From contig CALIIW010000265.1 in the NCBI GenBank assembly GCA_938018185.1, forward strand, positions 1 through 64,000: DNA of 64,000 nt, written 5' to 3'. Below the pieces are notes generated by a model that was given only the letters and a program-made list of their open reading frames with translations, did no database searches and had not been told where the DNA came from. This stretch comes from an uncultured Saprospiraceae bacterium. GTDB taxonomy: Bacteria > Bacteroidota > Bacteroidia > Chitinophagales > Saprospiraceae. The first letter of the stretch is position 1. Every line of letters begins with the position of its first letter. Below, piece after piece: positions 37,168 through 46,089 of the stretch. Both the position numbers and the translations under genes were made by a program.

Positions 37168-37614
37168 ATGGTCAATAAAGTAACATTAATAGGCAATCTT
37201 GGAAGAGATGTTGAAGTAAGAAGATTAGAAAATGGTACAGCAGTTGCTAAATTCTCAGTTGCCACCAACGAGTCATATAAAGACAATAAAACTGGGGAAT
37301 GGAAAAAGCAAACAGAATGGCATGATGTAATTTGCTGGAGACACCTGGCAGAACGGGCTGAAAAACAGCTTGCTAAAGGTAAATTGGTCTACATTGAAGG
37401 CAAACTAACACATAGAAAGTACCAAGATAAAGAAGGAATAGATAGATATAAAACAGAAGTTGTTGTTGGTACGTTTAGATTACTAGAAAAAAGAACCGAC
37501 GATTCTTTCACCAACTCGAATTCTTTTCCGTCTAATAAGGAACAAAGTACTGCAACAAGTAGTACAAATGAAGAACTAGAAACAAAGAAAGATGATGGAG
37601 ACCTGCCATTTTAG
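37168..37614 (+). CDS. ssb: Single-stranded DNA-binding protein
   Basis: A 148-residue OB-fold protein that coats single-stranded DNA in replication and repair. It starts VNKVTLIGNLGRDVEVRRLENGTAVAKFSVATNE, has the WHDVICWRHLAERAEKQLAKG core, a disordered Ser/Thr/Asn-rich linker, and the acidic tip DDGDLPF that recruits partner proteins. It lies 27 bp after mutY and 60 bp before gldE. Confidence 0.97.
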   Translation: MVNKVTLIGNLGRDVEVRRLENGTAVAKFSVATNESYKDNKTGEWKKQTEWHDVICWRHLAERAEKQLAKGKLVYIEGKLTHRKYQDKEGIDRYKTEVVVGTFRLLEKRTDDSFTNSNSFPSNKEQSTATSSTNEELETKKDDGDLPF

Positions 37615-37674
37615 GCAAGATTTTGGCTAAATTACTTTTGCTAATGTTTCCTTCAGTATTAAATAAATAAATTT

Positions 37675-39096
37675 TTGGAAGCCGAACCTGACAGTCATAG
37701 TTTAATTTACTCTTGTGTTCCTCTGTTGATACCATTATTGGTATTTAATTCACTCACCGTAATCTTGCTGTTGGTATTGATCTTATTGATCATTTGCTCT
37801 GCTGTAATTTCGAGTTCTGAGGTTGCCTATTTTTCATTGGGCCCTAGCGAAATCAAGACCTTTCAAGGTGATTCTACTAAAGTATCCAAACGTATATTGA
37901 AATTACTTGAAAAGCCAGGTATGCTGCTGGCCACTATATTGATCAGTAACAACTTGATTAATGTTGCTATTATTCTAGTATCAGAAAACCTGGTTTCTCA
38001 ATTGTGGCCTGAAAGTTTCTTTATCGAGATCGGAGAAAAATTAGCAAATACAGCTATTCTAAACAATATTAGTGCTGGCTCCTGGGCTTCCACAGTAAAT
38101 GTATTAATCACTGTAGGTCTAGTAACTTTTATTCTTGTCTTATTTGGAGAAGTAATGCCTAAGGTATATGCAAAGTTAAATAATGCTAAAATTGCTAGAA
38201 TGACTTCTGGCACTTTGGTCTTTCTGAATAATATGTTTTTTCCATTTAGCAAATTGATGGTCAATGGGACTAACTTTATTGAAAACAGACTCTTGTCCAA
38301 AGCAGGAAATGGGACTACTTCTATGCAAGACATTGATGAAGCCATTGCCCTAGCAGTTGGTGACGAAAAGCATGCTGAAGAAGATAAAGGTATTTTGAAG
38401 GGGATTATCAAGTTTGGAGATGTTCCTGTTACACAAGTAATGAAATCTCGTGTTGATGTTATCGCCGTTGATTTCAGAATAAAGTTTTCCGAATTAATGC
38501 AAGTTATAAGAGATTCGGGTTATTCTCGTATACCTGTTTTTGATGAGGAATTTGACAATGTAACCGGTATCCTATATGTCAAAGATCTTCTTGAACACTT
38601 GGATAAAGGGGATGAATTTGAATGGCAAGAAATCATTAACTCAACAGTTTTCTATGTTCCTGAGGCGAAAAAGCTAGATGACCTTTTACGAGAGTTTCAA
38701 AAGCAGAAGCAACACATTGCAATTGTGGTAGATGAATATGGAGGAACCTCTGGCATCGTGACGCTCGAAGATGTTTTGGAAGAAATCATTGGTGATATAA
38801 AAGATGAGTTTGATCAAGATTCAGAAGTTGACTTTAGAAAACTAGATGATCGGAATTATATCTTTGAAGGAAAAACGATGCTTAATGATGTATTTAGAAT
38901 AATTGGTGCTTCCTCAGAGTCATTTGAAGATCTTAGAGGGGATGCTGATTCTCTTGCAGGATTGGTTTTAGAAATGGTCGGACTCATTCCTAAATCTGGA
39001 GAAGTCTTCGAATCCTCAGGATATACTTTTAAAATAGTAACGGTCAATAAAAAAAGAATAGAACAAATACTTATAACCATTCCTGAAGAAATTTAA
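37675..39096 (+). CDS. gldE: Gliding motility-associated CBS-domain protein GldE
   Basis: A 473-residue inner-membrane protein of the HlyC/CorC family. A DUF21 membrane domain with about four helices (residues 15-200; for example VILLLVLILLIICSAVISSSEVAYFSL) is followed by a CBS pair (FGDVPVTQVMKSRVDVIAVD, DSGYSRIPVFDE, QHIAIVVDEYGGTSGIVTLEDVLEEIIGDI) and a C-terminal CorC_HlyC domain. In flavobacteria, gldE overexpression partly rescues some gldD point mutants, and the two genes sit together as here. The start is TTG at 37675; the MEAEPDS beginning resembles other GldE proteins. Its stop overlaps the gldD start by 1 nt. Confidence 0.92.
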   Translation: MEAEPDSHSLIYSCVPLLIPLLVFNSLTVILLLVLILLIICSAVISSSEVAYFSLGPSEIKTFQGDSTKVSKRILKLLEKPGMLLATILISNNLINVAIILVSENLVSQLWPESFFIEIGEKLANTAILNNISAGSWASTVNVLITVGLVTFILVLFGEVMPKVYAKLNNAKIARMTSGTLVFLNNMFFPFSKLMVNGTNFIENRLLSKAGNGTTSMQDIDEAIALAVGDEKHAEEDKGILKGIIKFGDVPVTQVMKSRVDVIAVDFRIKFSELMQVIRDSGYSRIPVFDEEFDNVTGILYVKDLLEHLDKGDEFEWQEIINSTVFYVPEAKKLDDLLREFQKQKQHIAIVVDEYGGTSGIVTLEDVLEEIIGDIKDEFDQDSEVDFRKLDDRNYIFEGKTMLNDVFRIIGASSESFEDLRGDADSLAGLVLEMVGLIPKSGEVFESSGYTFKIVTVNKKRIEQILITIPEEI

Positions 39097-39695
39097 TGAA
39101 ACAGCCTAGATCTATTATCCTATCTTTTTTATTTCTAATCCTATTTTCCTGTTCTTCTGATGGTCCTGTATTAGCTCCTAAGCCTAGGGCATTCCCAAGA
39201 ATTGACTTTCCCGAACGAGGAACTAAACCTTTCAATGAAACTTATTGTCCCTTTAAATTTGAGTATCCGAAATATACCCGGCTTGTAAAAGACACTTTGT
39301 TCTTTAATGACAAACCTGAAAACGAGTGTTGGTTTGACCTACACTGCCCTTCTTTAAATTCTTATTTACATTGTAGCTATTATCCGATTGACAAGGTCAA
39401 TACTTTTGACAAATTAGTTACTGATGCTTTTGTACTCAGCAACAAACACAATATTAAGGCAAACTATATTGATGAGATTCCAATCCAAAAACCTGGCGGA
39501 GTTTCGGGTTATGTATTTGACCTTGACGGCTCTGTTGCTTCACCTTTTCAATTTTATCTAACAGATAGTACTGACCACTTTCTTAGGGGCTCCTTATATA
39601 TTCGTGCGAAAGCTAGACCAGATAGTTTAGCTCCTGTCTTTGACTTCCTCAAAAAGGATGTTATGGCTATGATTAATACATTTGAGTGGAAGTAG
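39096..39695 (+). CDS. gldD: Gliding motility lipoprotein GldD
   Basis: 199 residues. A type II signal (IILSFLFLILFSCSSDG) lipidates the protein at about residue 19. The mature part has the GldD wording PKPRAFPRIDFPERG, CPFKFEYPKYTRL, NECWFDLHCPSLNSYLHCSYYPI and GVSGYVFDLDGSVASPFQFYLTD. GldD is needed for gliding and, in several species, for T9SS function; its exact role is not known. It is coupled to gldE by an overlapping TAATG. The rest of the gliding machinery (gldA-C, gldJ-N) is not in the window. Confidence 0.93.
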   Translation: MKQPRSIILSFLFLILFSCSSDGPVLAPKPRAFPRIDFPERGTKPFNETYCPFKFEYPKYTRLVKDTLFFNDKPENECWFDLHCPSLNSYLHCSYYPIDKVNTFDKLVTDAFVLSNKHNIKANYIDEIPIQKPGGVSGYVFDLDGSVASPFQFYLTDSTDHFLRGSLYIRAKARPDSLAPVFDFLKKDVMAMINTFEWK

Positions 39696-39734
39696 GACAG
39701 TCGGATATCGGATGAATTAAAGCAACTGTAGTTT

Positions 39735-40424
39735 TTAAGAGCTAAAATTATCTAATTGTTCTTCCCAAGAATATTCTTTGTACTTAATTTTATAATCAGA
39801 AATATTTTTATCTAGTTGTTTTTTAAAAATCTCTCTTATCCCATCGGTACCGCCAAAATCTGCAGAAAACCATTTGAACAATGCTGTTGTGTGGACAACT
39901 TTTTTTTCATCATCAAAGATAGATTCTCCTTCTAAAAATGCTTGAGTTGCCGTGTCAAGCTGAGCATTGATTTTTTCGTGATTATAAAAAGCTATTGGAG
40001 GACAACTCTTAGCTCCGCAATTTAAAGCAAAGTGAATTCGGTAATCAATTTCTTCAACTGCTATTTCTTTAATGAATTTTGGGGCAAGCAAGTTTGCAAA
40101 AAGACCTATTGAATATTTGTATCTATATTTTCTTAAGATACCATGCTCCACATCGTCCAGGCTGAACATTTTGTTTGCAATTGTGAACAGTTTCTTTTTG
40201 TAGATGTCTGGCTTACTAATATTTTTCTCCTTTCTTAAAATCTGATAATATGCATTGTATATATTAATCCAAAAGGCTTTTTTCTTTTCATCAGAAGTTA
40301 AGCTACTGACTATAGTACTTGTTTCCAATTCCTCGAGTTGTGATTGTATCGAAGAACTATCTTCTTGCATTTTTACTTTGAGGAGGATTTGTTCGGACAA
40401 AATATTTATATCAAATGAATCCAT
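39735..40424 (-). CDS. DUF547-family protein
   Basis: 229 residues, no signal peptide. The DUF547 core is evident: FWINIYNAYYQI, FSLDDVEHGILRK, IHFALNCGAKSCPPIAFYN (the conserved Cys region) and a C-terminal WFSADFGG. The family has a papain/transglutaminase-like fold and no firmly known reaction. It lies convergent to gldD with a 39-bp gap and 18 bp downstream of the 109-residue gene, which suggests one transcript. Confidence 0.85.
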   Translation of the reverse strand: MDSFDINILSEQILLKVKMQEDSSSIQSQLEELETSTIVSSLTSDEKKKAFWINIYNAYYQILRKEKNISKPDIYKKKLFTIANKMFSLDDVEHGILRKYRYKYSIGLFANLLAPKFIKEIAVEEIDYRIHFALNCGAKSCPPIAFYNHEKINAQLDTATQAFLEGESIFDDEKKVVHTTALFKWFSADFGGTDGIREIFKKQLDKNISDYKIKYKEYSWEEQLDNFSS

Positions 40425-40442
40425 TACTATCGCAGTTTTTCA

Positions 40443-40772
40443 TCAATTTAAAATCAATGGAGGCCAGGAGAATGCTTGCATCATAGAACCTTCTTGAAAA
40501 ACTTCGCCCCTGTGCATGACGATTCTAGGATAATCATAAGATAGCATCAAGAGATACAATTCTTCCAATAATTCATCTGGTGCGAATTCGACTTCCAACA
40601 AATTATGTTTAGAGATTATTTCCTTAGGAATTTTTTTTATAAATCTTGCTGTTGAATAGCCTGCATTAAAGTCTTCAAATTCCTCGTAAAATTCTTCTGC
40701 CTCATCTTTTGACCAAGCGTAAACAAACCAGTCTTCATGATGACATGGAGTAGATAGCCAATATAGTTTCAT
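40443..40772 (-). CDS. Small acidic protein of unknown function
   Basis: 109 residues beginning MKLYWLSTPCHHEDWFVYAWSK and ending FSWPPLILN. No signal peptide or membrane helix; many Glu and aromatic residues (EEFYEEFEDFNAGYS). I do not recognise the family. It is followed after 18 bp by the DUF547 gene and sits beyond the recA terminator, so it probably forms a two-gene unit with DUF547. Confidence 0.7.
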   Translation of the reverse strand: MKLYWLSTPCHHEDWFVYAWSKDEAEEFYEEFEDFNAGYSTARFIKKIPKEIISKHNLLEVEFAPDELLEELYLLMLSYDYPRIVMHRGEVFQEGSMMQAFSWPPLILN

Positions 40773-40834
40773 AACTTTAATTTTATTTCTATTAATATTT
40801 TCTTCCTCAATTTTAATTGAGACTGAAAATATTT

Positions 40835-40872
40835 AAAAAAAAGTAGGCCTAAGGGCTTACCTCAGACCTACT
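40835..40872 (-). terminator. Rho-independent terminator of recA
   Basis: On the minus strand AGTAGGTCTGAG pairs with CTTAGGCCTACT through a 12-bp stem with G-T wobbles, followed by a run of T. It lies 35 bp after the recA stop codon. Confidence 0.85.
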
Positions 40873-40906
40873 CCCAATTTTCTAATTACTTTTTTGTCTT
40901 TAATTC

Positions 40907-41995
40907 TTATTCGTCTGCACTGGCAGTTTCTTTTCCTTTGTCTTTATCCTTGCTAGCGTCAGAAGGTTTCTCTTCAGTTGTTTCTCTCTGTCCAACACCT
41001 GTTATTCTCTGCTTGATCATTTCTTCTACTTCTTCTGCAAGTTCTGGATTATCTCCAAAGAATAGCTTGGCTGCTTCTCTTCCTTGAGCAATTTTAGCTC
41101 CGTTGTAGCTATACCAAGAACCACTCTTCCCGACAATGTCGTGTTCTACTCCGATATCAACAATCTCTCCCGTTTTAGAAATACCTTGACCATACATGAT
41201 GTCGAACTCTGCAATTCTGAATGGCGGAGCTAATTTGTTTTTCACCACTTTCACCTTGACGTGATTACCCATCACATTACCTTCTTTATCTTTAATTGCT
41301 GCTCCCGATCTTCTAATATCTAATCTAATTGAAGCATAAAATTTAAGTGCATTACCACCAGTTGTTGTTTCTGGATTTCCGAACATTACACCGATCTTCT
41401 CTCTAAGTTGATTGATGAATACACAACAACAACCTGTTTTTCCAATAGCACCTGTTAACTTTCTCATTGCTTGAGACATCAACCTCGCTTGAAGACCCAT
41501 TTTTGAATCTCCCATCTCTCCTTCTATTTCTGCTCTTGGTACTAGTGCAGCAACAGAGTCAATAACTATAATATCTATTGCTGAAGAACGGATCAGGTTT
41601 TCAGCAATTTCTAATGCTTGCTCTCCATTGTCTGGCTGAGAAATAAGTAAATTTTCTGTGTCTACGCCTAAGGCTTCCGCGTAGCTTCTATCAAAGGCAT
41701 GCTCTGCATCAATGAAAGCTGCGATCCCTCCTTGTCTCTGACAAGCCGCAATTGCATGGATAGCTAGGGTTGTTTTTCCTGATGATTCTGGTCCATATAT
41801 TTCAACGACTCTGCCTCTTGGCAAACCATTTACCCCAAGTGCTATATCTAAGCCTAGGGATCCTGTTGAAATAGAATCAACCTCTACTATTTTTTTATCC
41901 CCCAATTTCATCACTACTCCCTTACCGTAAGATTTTTCCAATCTGTCAACGGTAAGTTTGAGTGCTTTTAGTTTTTCGTCTCTTTCTTTTGACAT
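40907..41995 (-). CDS. recA: Recombinase RecA
   Basis: 362 residues. RecA forms ATP-dependent filaments on single-stranded DNA for homologous recombination and SOS signalling. Walker A is GPESSGKTT (residues 68-76); other marks are [57 protein letters not shown] and a C-terminal [17 protein letters not shown]. The tail is acidic and low-complexity ([17 protein letters not shown]). It has its own consensus promoter and terminator, so it is a single-gene unit. No LexA-like box was evident. Confidence 0.98.
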   Translation of the reverse strand: MSKERDEKLKALKLTVDRLEKSYGKGVVMKLGDKKIVEVDSISTGSLGLDIALGVNGLPRGRVVEIYGPESSGKTTLAIHAIAACQRQGGIAAFIDAEHAFDRSYAEALGVDTENLLISQPDNGEQALEIAENLIRSSAIDIIVIDSVAALVPRAEIEGEMGDSKMGLQARLMSQAMRKLTGAIGKTGCCCVFINQLREKIGVMFGNPETTTGGNALKFYASIRLDIRRSGAAIKDKEGNVMGNHVKVKVVKNKLAPPFRIAEFDIMYGQGISKTGEIVDIGVEHDIVGKSGSWYSYNGAKIAQGREAAKLFFGDNPELAEEVEEMIKQRITGVGQRETTEEKPSDASKDKDKGKETASADE

Positions 41996-42048
41996 GTCTC
42001 TTTAGTTTATTTCTGTAAAATTTAATACATTTTGTTTTAACTCGCACA

Positions 42049-42079
42049 CAAATATAAATAATTTGTTGTTTATATCAAA
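42049..42079 (-). promoter_or_regulatory. Bacteroidota-type promoter of recA
   Basis: Read on the minus strand: TTTG (42079-42076), a 19-nt spacer and TATATTTG (42056-42049). This matches the phylum's TTTG-N19-TAnnTTTG promoter. The recA start codon is 54 nt further on. Confidence 0.75.
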
Positions 42080-42110
42080 TTATTTCTCAAAATAATATGT
42101 TTAAAATAAA

Positions 42111-42145
42111 AAAGCCCCTATCGAAATAATCGACAGAGGCTTTTT
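42111..42145 (-). terminator. Terminator of the 76-residue gene
   Basis: Minus-strand AAAGCCTCTGTCGA pairs with TCGATAGGGGCTTT (14 bp, two G-T wobbles only in this orientation), flanked by T/A runs. It lies just after the stop at 42161. Confidence 0.85.
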
Positions 42146-42160
42146 CCTGTGTTTACAACT

Positions 42161-42391
42161 TTAAACCTGAACAGTAGATTGAGCGCTGTATTTCAATATA
42201 TTTGAAATACATTGAGTTGAAGGGCTGAAAGTAGCTTTCGGTAGCTCTTTATAAGCGTGAAGAATATCTTCATATTGCTCATTAAGATTCCAATCCGTAG
42301 CTAAGGCCGCCTCAATTGCTCCTTTTTCTGAATTAGTAATTTCTTTGTAAACATACCTTAAAAGGTCATTTTTTGTAAAGCTTAGCTCCAT
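42161..42391 (-). CDS. Small conserved-looking protein of unknown function
   Basis: 76 residues, MELSFTKNDLLRYVYKEITN... with ATDWNLNEQYEDILHAYKEL and a C-terminal TQCISNILKYSAQ. It is helical and soluble, and resembles the cytosolic N-terminal parts of anti-sigma or anchoring proteins only loosely. Its own terminator and its position upstream of recA suggest an independent unit. I cannot assign a function. Confidence 0.65.
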   Translation of the reverse strand: MELSFTKNDLLRYVYKEITNSEKGAIEAALATDWNLNEQYEDILHAYKELPKATFSPSTQCISNILKYSAQSTVQV

Positions 42392-42468
42392 GTAGGTAAA
42401 TTTGGTTATTAAATAAAATGTACCCTATAAACAGTCGCAACTTTAATTTTATTGCTTTGGCAACTAAA

Positions 42469-42900
42469 CTATTTCACCCTATACCAGTTCTGCGATCGTC
42501 CAAGTGCTGAAATACCAATATATCCTCGCAAAACAAGCTTATCTGCTCCATCCGCCCACACACTGCATTTATACTCTTTTCCATTTTCAGGATCCAAAAT
42601 CCTCCCATAGCTCCAATAATCCTTATATGATTCTAGTTCTCTTAAAAGAATCATTCCTACTAAGGGCTGGTCTTTTTTTGCCCCAGGGCACTTTTCACAT
42701 ACTGTATCTGCTGGCTTTAAAAGCAACTTTTGAACCTTGCCATAATACTTACCGTCCTCTTCATAAATTTCTACATATGATTTTGCATCTCCGGATACAT
42801 CATCGATTGTTTTCCATGTTCCTGTTATATCACTTTGTCCGCTGCAAATACATACACTAAAAAACAAAATGACAACGAGCGTTTGAATTTTTAAAAGCAT
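42469..42900 (-). CDS. DUF2147-family exported protein
   Basis: 143 residues. A signal peptide (TLVVILFFSVCICSGQ) is followed by the DUF2147 pattern: DITGTWKTIDDVSGDAKSYVEIYEEDGKYYGKVQKLL, CEKCPGAKKDQPLVGMILL and RILDPENGKEYKCSVWAD..KLVLRGYIG. The fold is a small lipocalin-like beta-barrel, expected in the periplasm or outside the cell. Function unknown. It is transcribed toward recA and lies 44 bp after rlmN, so it may share that transcript. Confidence 0.88.
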   Translation of the reverse strand: MLLKIQTLVVILFFSVCICSGQSDITGTWKTIDDVSGDAKSYVEIYEEDGKYYGKVQKLLLKPADTVCEKCPGAKKDQPLVGMILLRELESYKDYWSYGRILDPENGKEYKCSVWADGADKLVLRGYIGISALGRSQNWYRVK

Positions 42901-42944
42901 AATTTTCTTATTTGTTATTAAATTTTTGTGCTAATCGGGATAGA

Positions 42945-43985
42945 TCAATTTTTATTTGCTAACTGCCCGCAGGCCGCATCAATGTCTTTACCTCTACTTC
43001 TTCTCAAAGTGACCATCAATCCTTTATTCCTTAAATATAAGGCAAACTGATCAATCTTTTGTTCATCTGCTTTCGTATAGGTGACGTTTTCCACAGGATT
43101 GTACTCGATAATGTTGATAGTTACCGGAAAATTCGAGCAAAGCTTTGCCAATCTTTCAGCATCTCCAATCCCATCATTAAAGTCCTTAAAAGCAATGTAC
43201 TCAAAACTGATTTTAGTGTGATTGCTTTGGTGAAAGACTTTGATGGCTTTCATTAATGTTATTAAATCATTTTGCTCATTGATGGGCATGATCTCCGATC
43301 TCTTAATATCGTCTGCCGCATGAAGAGACAAGGCTAGATTTACCCTCAAACCTTCTTCCGAAAGGCGAAGGATCATTTTAGCTATTCCAACCGTACTCAA
43401 GGTTATCCTTCTTGGTGACATCCCTAGCCCATCTTCTGCACTTATTTTTCGAATGCTTTCAATCGTGTTGTTATAATTCAGCAAAGGCTCTCCCATTCCC
43501 ATATAAACTATATTGGTCAGTTTATGCCCATAGACTTCTTCGCAAACTTTATTCACAGCAACGACTTGATCAAATATTTCTGCTGCATCCAAGTTTCTCA
43601 TTCGCTTCATCTGTCCCGTTGCACAAAACTTGCAACTCAAACTACAACCTACCTGCGAACTCACACAAACCGTAAAGCGCTTATCTTTTTCTACTGGTAT
43701 TAAAACCGATTCTATAAAATTTCCGTCATGAAGTTTAAATCTAAACTTTATAGTTCCATCTACACTTCTTTGTTCCTTGTCTAAACTTATCGGCAAAATT
43801 AGATAATGCGCCAGAAGGGTTTCTCTAAACGTTTTTGAAAGATTGGACATTTTATTGAAATCTGTTTCTCCTTTCTGCCAAAGCCATTCATACAATTGTT
43901 GTGCTCGAAATGATTTTTCCCCAAGTGATTTCACTTGTTCTATCATTTCCTCTTTTGACAACTTTCTAATGTCTAATTTCTCCAA
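42945..43985 (-). CDS. rlmN: Dual-specificity 23S rRNA/tRNA methyltransferase RlmN
   Basis: A 346-residue radical-SAM enzyme that methylates C2 of A2503 in 23S rRNA and A37 of some tRNAs. The 4Fe-4S motif is CSLSCKFCATGQM (CxxxCxxC). Other family marks are QLYEWLWQKGETDFNKMSNLSKTFRE, VYMGMGEPLLNY, SLHAADDIKRSEIMPIN and the second catalytic Cys near GKDIDAACGQL. It starts 3 nt after dtd ends, so the two are cotranscribed. Confidence 0.96.
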   Translation of the reverse strand: MEKLDIRKLSKEEMIEQVKSLGEKSFRAQQLYEWLWQKGETDFNKMSNLSKTFRETLLAHYLILPISLDKEQRSVDGTIKFRFKLHDGNFIESVLIPVEKDKRFTVCVSSQVGCSLSCKFCATGQMKRMRNLDAAEIFDQVVAVNKVCEEVYGHKLTNIVYMGMGEPLLNYNNTIESIRKISAEDGLGMSPRRITLSTVGIAKMILRLSEEGLRVNLALSLHAADDIKRSEIMPINEQNDLITLMKAIKVFHQSNHTKISFEYIAFKDFNDGIGDAERLAKLCSNFPVTINIIEYNPVENVTYTKADEQKIDQFALYLRNKGLMVTLRRSRGKDIDAACGQLANKN

Positions 43986-43988
43986 GTC

Positions 43989-44441
43989 TTATTCTTTTTG
44001 TTTGCTATCTATCCAGATTGTCACTGGGCCATCATTCAATAATTGAACTTTCATATCCGCCCCAAAGATTCCTGTTCCTATTTCTTTGCCAAAGTTAGTC
44101 TTTAATTGCTCTACAAATTTTTCATATAATGGAATCGCCACCTCTGGTCTTGCCGCTTTTATATAAGAAGGTCTATTTCCTTTTTTTGTACTTGCGTGTA
44201 AAGTAAATTGGCTTACCACAATTATATCCCCATCAATATCACGAACTGATTTGTTCATAATCCCCTTTTCATCATTAAATATCCGAAGATTAAGCACCTT
44301 ATTACACAACCATTCAATGTCCTGCTCCACATCTTCATTTTCCACACCTAATAATATTAACAGGCCTTCTTCTATTTGAGAGACAATTTCATAATCGACT
44401 GTTACTGAGGCTTCTTTTACCCTTTGTATGAGTATTCTCAT
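43989..44441 (-). CDS. dtd: D-aminoacyl-tRNA deacylase
   Basis: 150 residues from the ATG at 44441 (MRILIQRVKEASVTV), the normal start and length; an ATG seven codons earlier (MWIKKKR) is less likely. Dtd hydrolyses D-amino acids wrongly attached to tRNA. The active-site motifs are SQFTLHASTKKGNRPSY and a GP-cis motif in NDGPVTIWID. It is the first gene of the dtd-rlmN unit and borders the proposed replication origin. Confidence 0.96.
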   Translation of the reverse strand: MRILIQRVKEASVTVDYEIVSQIEEGLLILLGVENEDVEQDIEWLCNKVLNLRIFNDEKGIMNKSVRDIDGDIIVVSQFTLHASTKKGNRPSYIKAARPEVAIPLYEKFVEQLKTNFGKEIGTGIFGADMKVQLLNDGPVTIWIDSKQKE

Positions 44442-44462
44442 CCGCTTTTTTTTAATCCACAT

Positions 44463-44850
44463 TCATTATGTGAATAACTGTTAATTTAGGCTTACTTATC
44501 AACAATGACTGTCCTCTTTTTATCCTTAAAACTCAAGGGCAATATCTTCATTGAATTTTAGACATAAAATATCGATTTATACACCTCAGACTAAATCCTT
44601 GTCCTAATATATATATCAACTTCTACTTATTCACAGCTAAAACTGTGTAATTGTTGACAAACTGCTTATAATGCTGCCTGTCAACTAGTTAACCAGTGTC
44701 ATATGGTGTTAATAAGCATGTGAGTTTCGTTAACAACGTAATTTAATAACTTAATTTCATTTGTTTTTCAACGAATTAACACCACTGATGATGATAATAG
44801 ATGATTTATATTAAAAAAAAATTATCATTATTAAGAATATGACAAAAAAG
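44463..44850. other. Candidate chromosome replication origin (oriC)
   Basis: This gene-free region lies between divergent dtd and ctaA. DnaA-box matches (TTATNCACA): perfect TTATTCACA at 44469-44477 (minus) and 44627-44635 (plus); one mismatch at 44496-44504 (TTATCAACA) and 44707-44715 (TTATTAACA on the minus strand). A perfect TTATCCACA lies just beyond in ctaA (45450-45458). From about 44741 to 44850 the DNA is very AT-rich with GATGATGATAAT, suitable as an unwinding element. Three parS-like sites lie 6-10 kb to the right. dnaA is not nearby. Single boxes also occur by chance elsewhere in the window, so the cluster rather than any one box is the evidence. Confidence 0.5.
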
Positions 44851-44904
44851 TGAAGAGAGAAAAAAGAAAATTTTGGCTCTTAATTGTTTACTTTAAAAAA
44901 GAAA

Positions 44905-45969
44905 ATGTTGGAAGTAAAAAATCCTGTCAAAATTTGGTTGATCATTGGACTCGTTTTGATTTTTGTACAAATCATAATTGGAGGCATTACACGATTGACA
45001 GATTCCGGTTTATCTATAACGGAGTGGGAAATCATCAAAGGAACTATTCCTCCATTGAATGAGCAGAGTTGGATGGACGCTTTTGATAAATATAAACTTT
45101 CTGCAAAGAAGCAGCATGAGAGTCTTCATGCTGATATGTCCTTAAAGGAATTTAAGAAAATATATTTTTGGGAATGGTTCCACAGATTATGGGCCAAGAG
45201 TATGGGATTTATTTTCTTGTTTCCATATTTATTTTTTTTATACAAAAAGATGATGCCTCTTTGGCTTAGCAAAAGATTGGGCATTGTTATTCTCCTTGCG
45301 GTCTCTGTTGCTGTATTTGGATGGATCATGGTCGCCTCTGGTTTAAATGAAGATAATAGAACCTGGGTTTCGGCTTATAAGTTATTAACACATCTAATTT
45401 TAGCCAGCATTCTTTTTGGATATTTATTTTGGACCTGGCTAAAAGCGTCTTATCCACAGGCTTTAGTATATCAAGACAAAAAATTACGAGTATTTTCTAG
45501 AATTGTTGTTGCTGTAGTCTTGTTTCAAATTGCTTTAGGAGCTCTTATGGCTGGTATGCGCGCTGGTTTATTACATCCTTACTTTCCAATGTTTATAAAG
45601 TTTGAAAATCTGTTAGCATCGCTTACAATGGATTCTGCTGATTTATCTGATAAAGTAATTAATTACGAAACAGGAACATATATGAAAGGGATTGTCCAAA
45701 TTGCACATCGTTCAATGGCATATATTCTATGTTTTCTGATACCAATTTTTTATTTCAAGTGTAAACGCTTGTTTCATTTTCAAAAAGTCAGACTTACCAA
45801 CAACTTGTTAGTAAGCATGTTAGTAATTCAGTTTATTCTTGGAGTCCTTACTATTATTAATTGTTTTGGTAAAATTCCGATTGTTTATGGGGTATTACAT
45901 CAGGCTGGCGCCCTTCTTTTATTGATAATATCCTTGTCTTGCGCTTATTTTTTAAGAAAAAATGATTAA
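44905..45969 (+). CDS. ctaA: Haem A synthase (COX15/CtaA family)
   Basis: A 354-residue inner-membrane enzyme that oxidises haem O to haem A for cytochrome oxidases. It has about eight helices in two four-helix halves, with haem-coordinating His in FWEWFHRLWAKSMGFIFLFPYL and in QIAHRSMAYILCFL, plus THLILASILFGYLFW and VLHQAGALLLLIISL. The motif GGITRLTDSGLSITEWEIIKGTIPPL is the COX15 signature. The ATG at 44905 is preferred over an upstream TTG. The partner ctaB and oxidase genes are not in the window. Confidence 0.92.
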   Translation: MLEVKNPVKIWLIIGLVLIFVQIIIGGITRLTDSGLSITEWEIIKGTIPPLNEQSWMDAFDKYKLSAKKQHESLHADMSLKEFKKIYFWEWFHRLWAKSMGFIFLFPYLFFLYKKMMPLWLSKRLGIVILLAVSVAVFGWIMVASGLNEDNRTWVSAYKLLTHLILASILFGYLFWTWLKASYPQALVYQDKKLRVFSRIVVAVVLFQIALGALMAGMRAGLLHPYFPMFIKFENLLASLTMDSADLSDKVINYETGTYMKGIVQIAHRSMAYILCFLIPIFYFKCKRLFHFQKVRLTNNLLVSMLVIQFILGVLTIINCFGKIPIVYGVLHQAGALLLLIISLSCAYFLRKND

Positions 45970-46089
45970 TTGTTAATAAGTCTTTACAAATTATGTATTC
46001 TTTAAATAGTCCAAAAATTATTAGAATATTTGTTTCTTTGTTTTAAATAAAATTGATTTATAGTTATATCAATTTATCTATATTAAAAA

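Noticed and set aside
44850-45062. Short plus-strand frame before and inside ctaA
   Set aside because: It overlaps the start of ctaA in another frame and shows no family resemblance.
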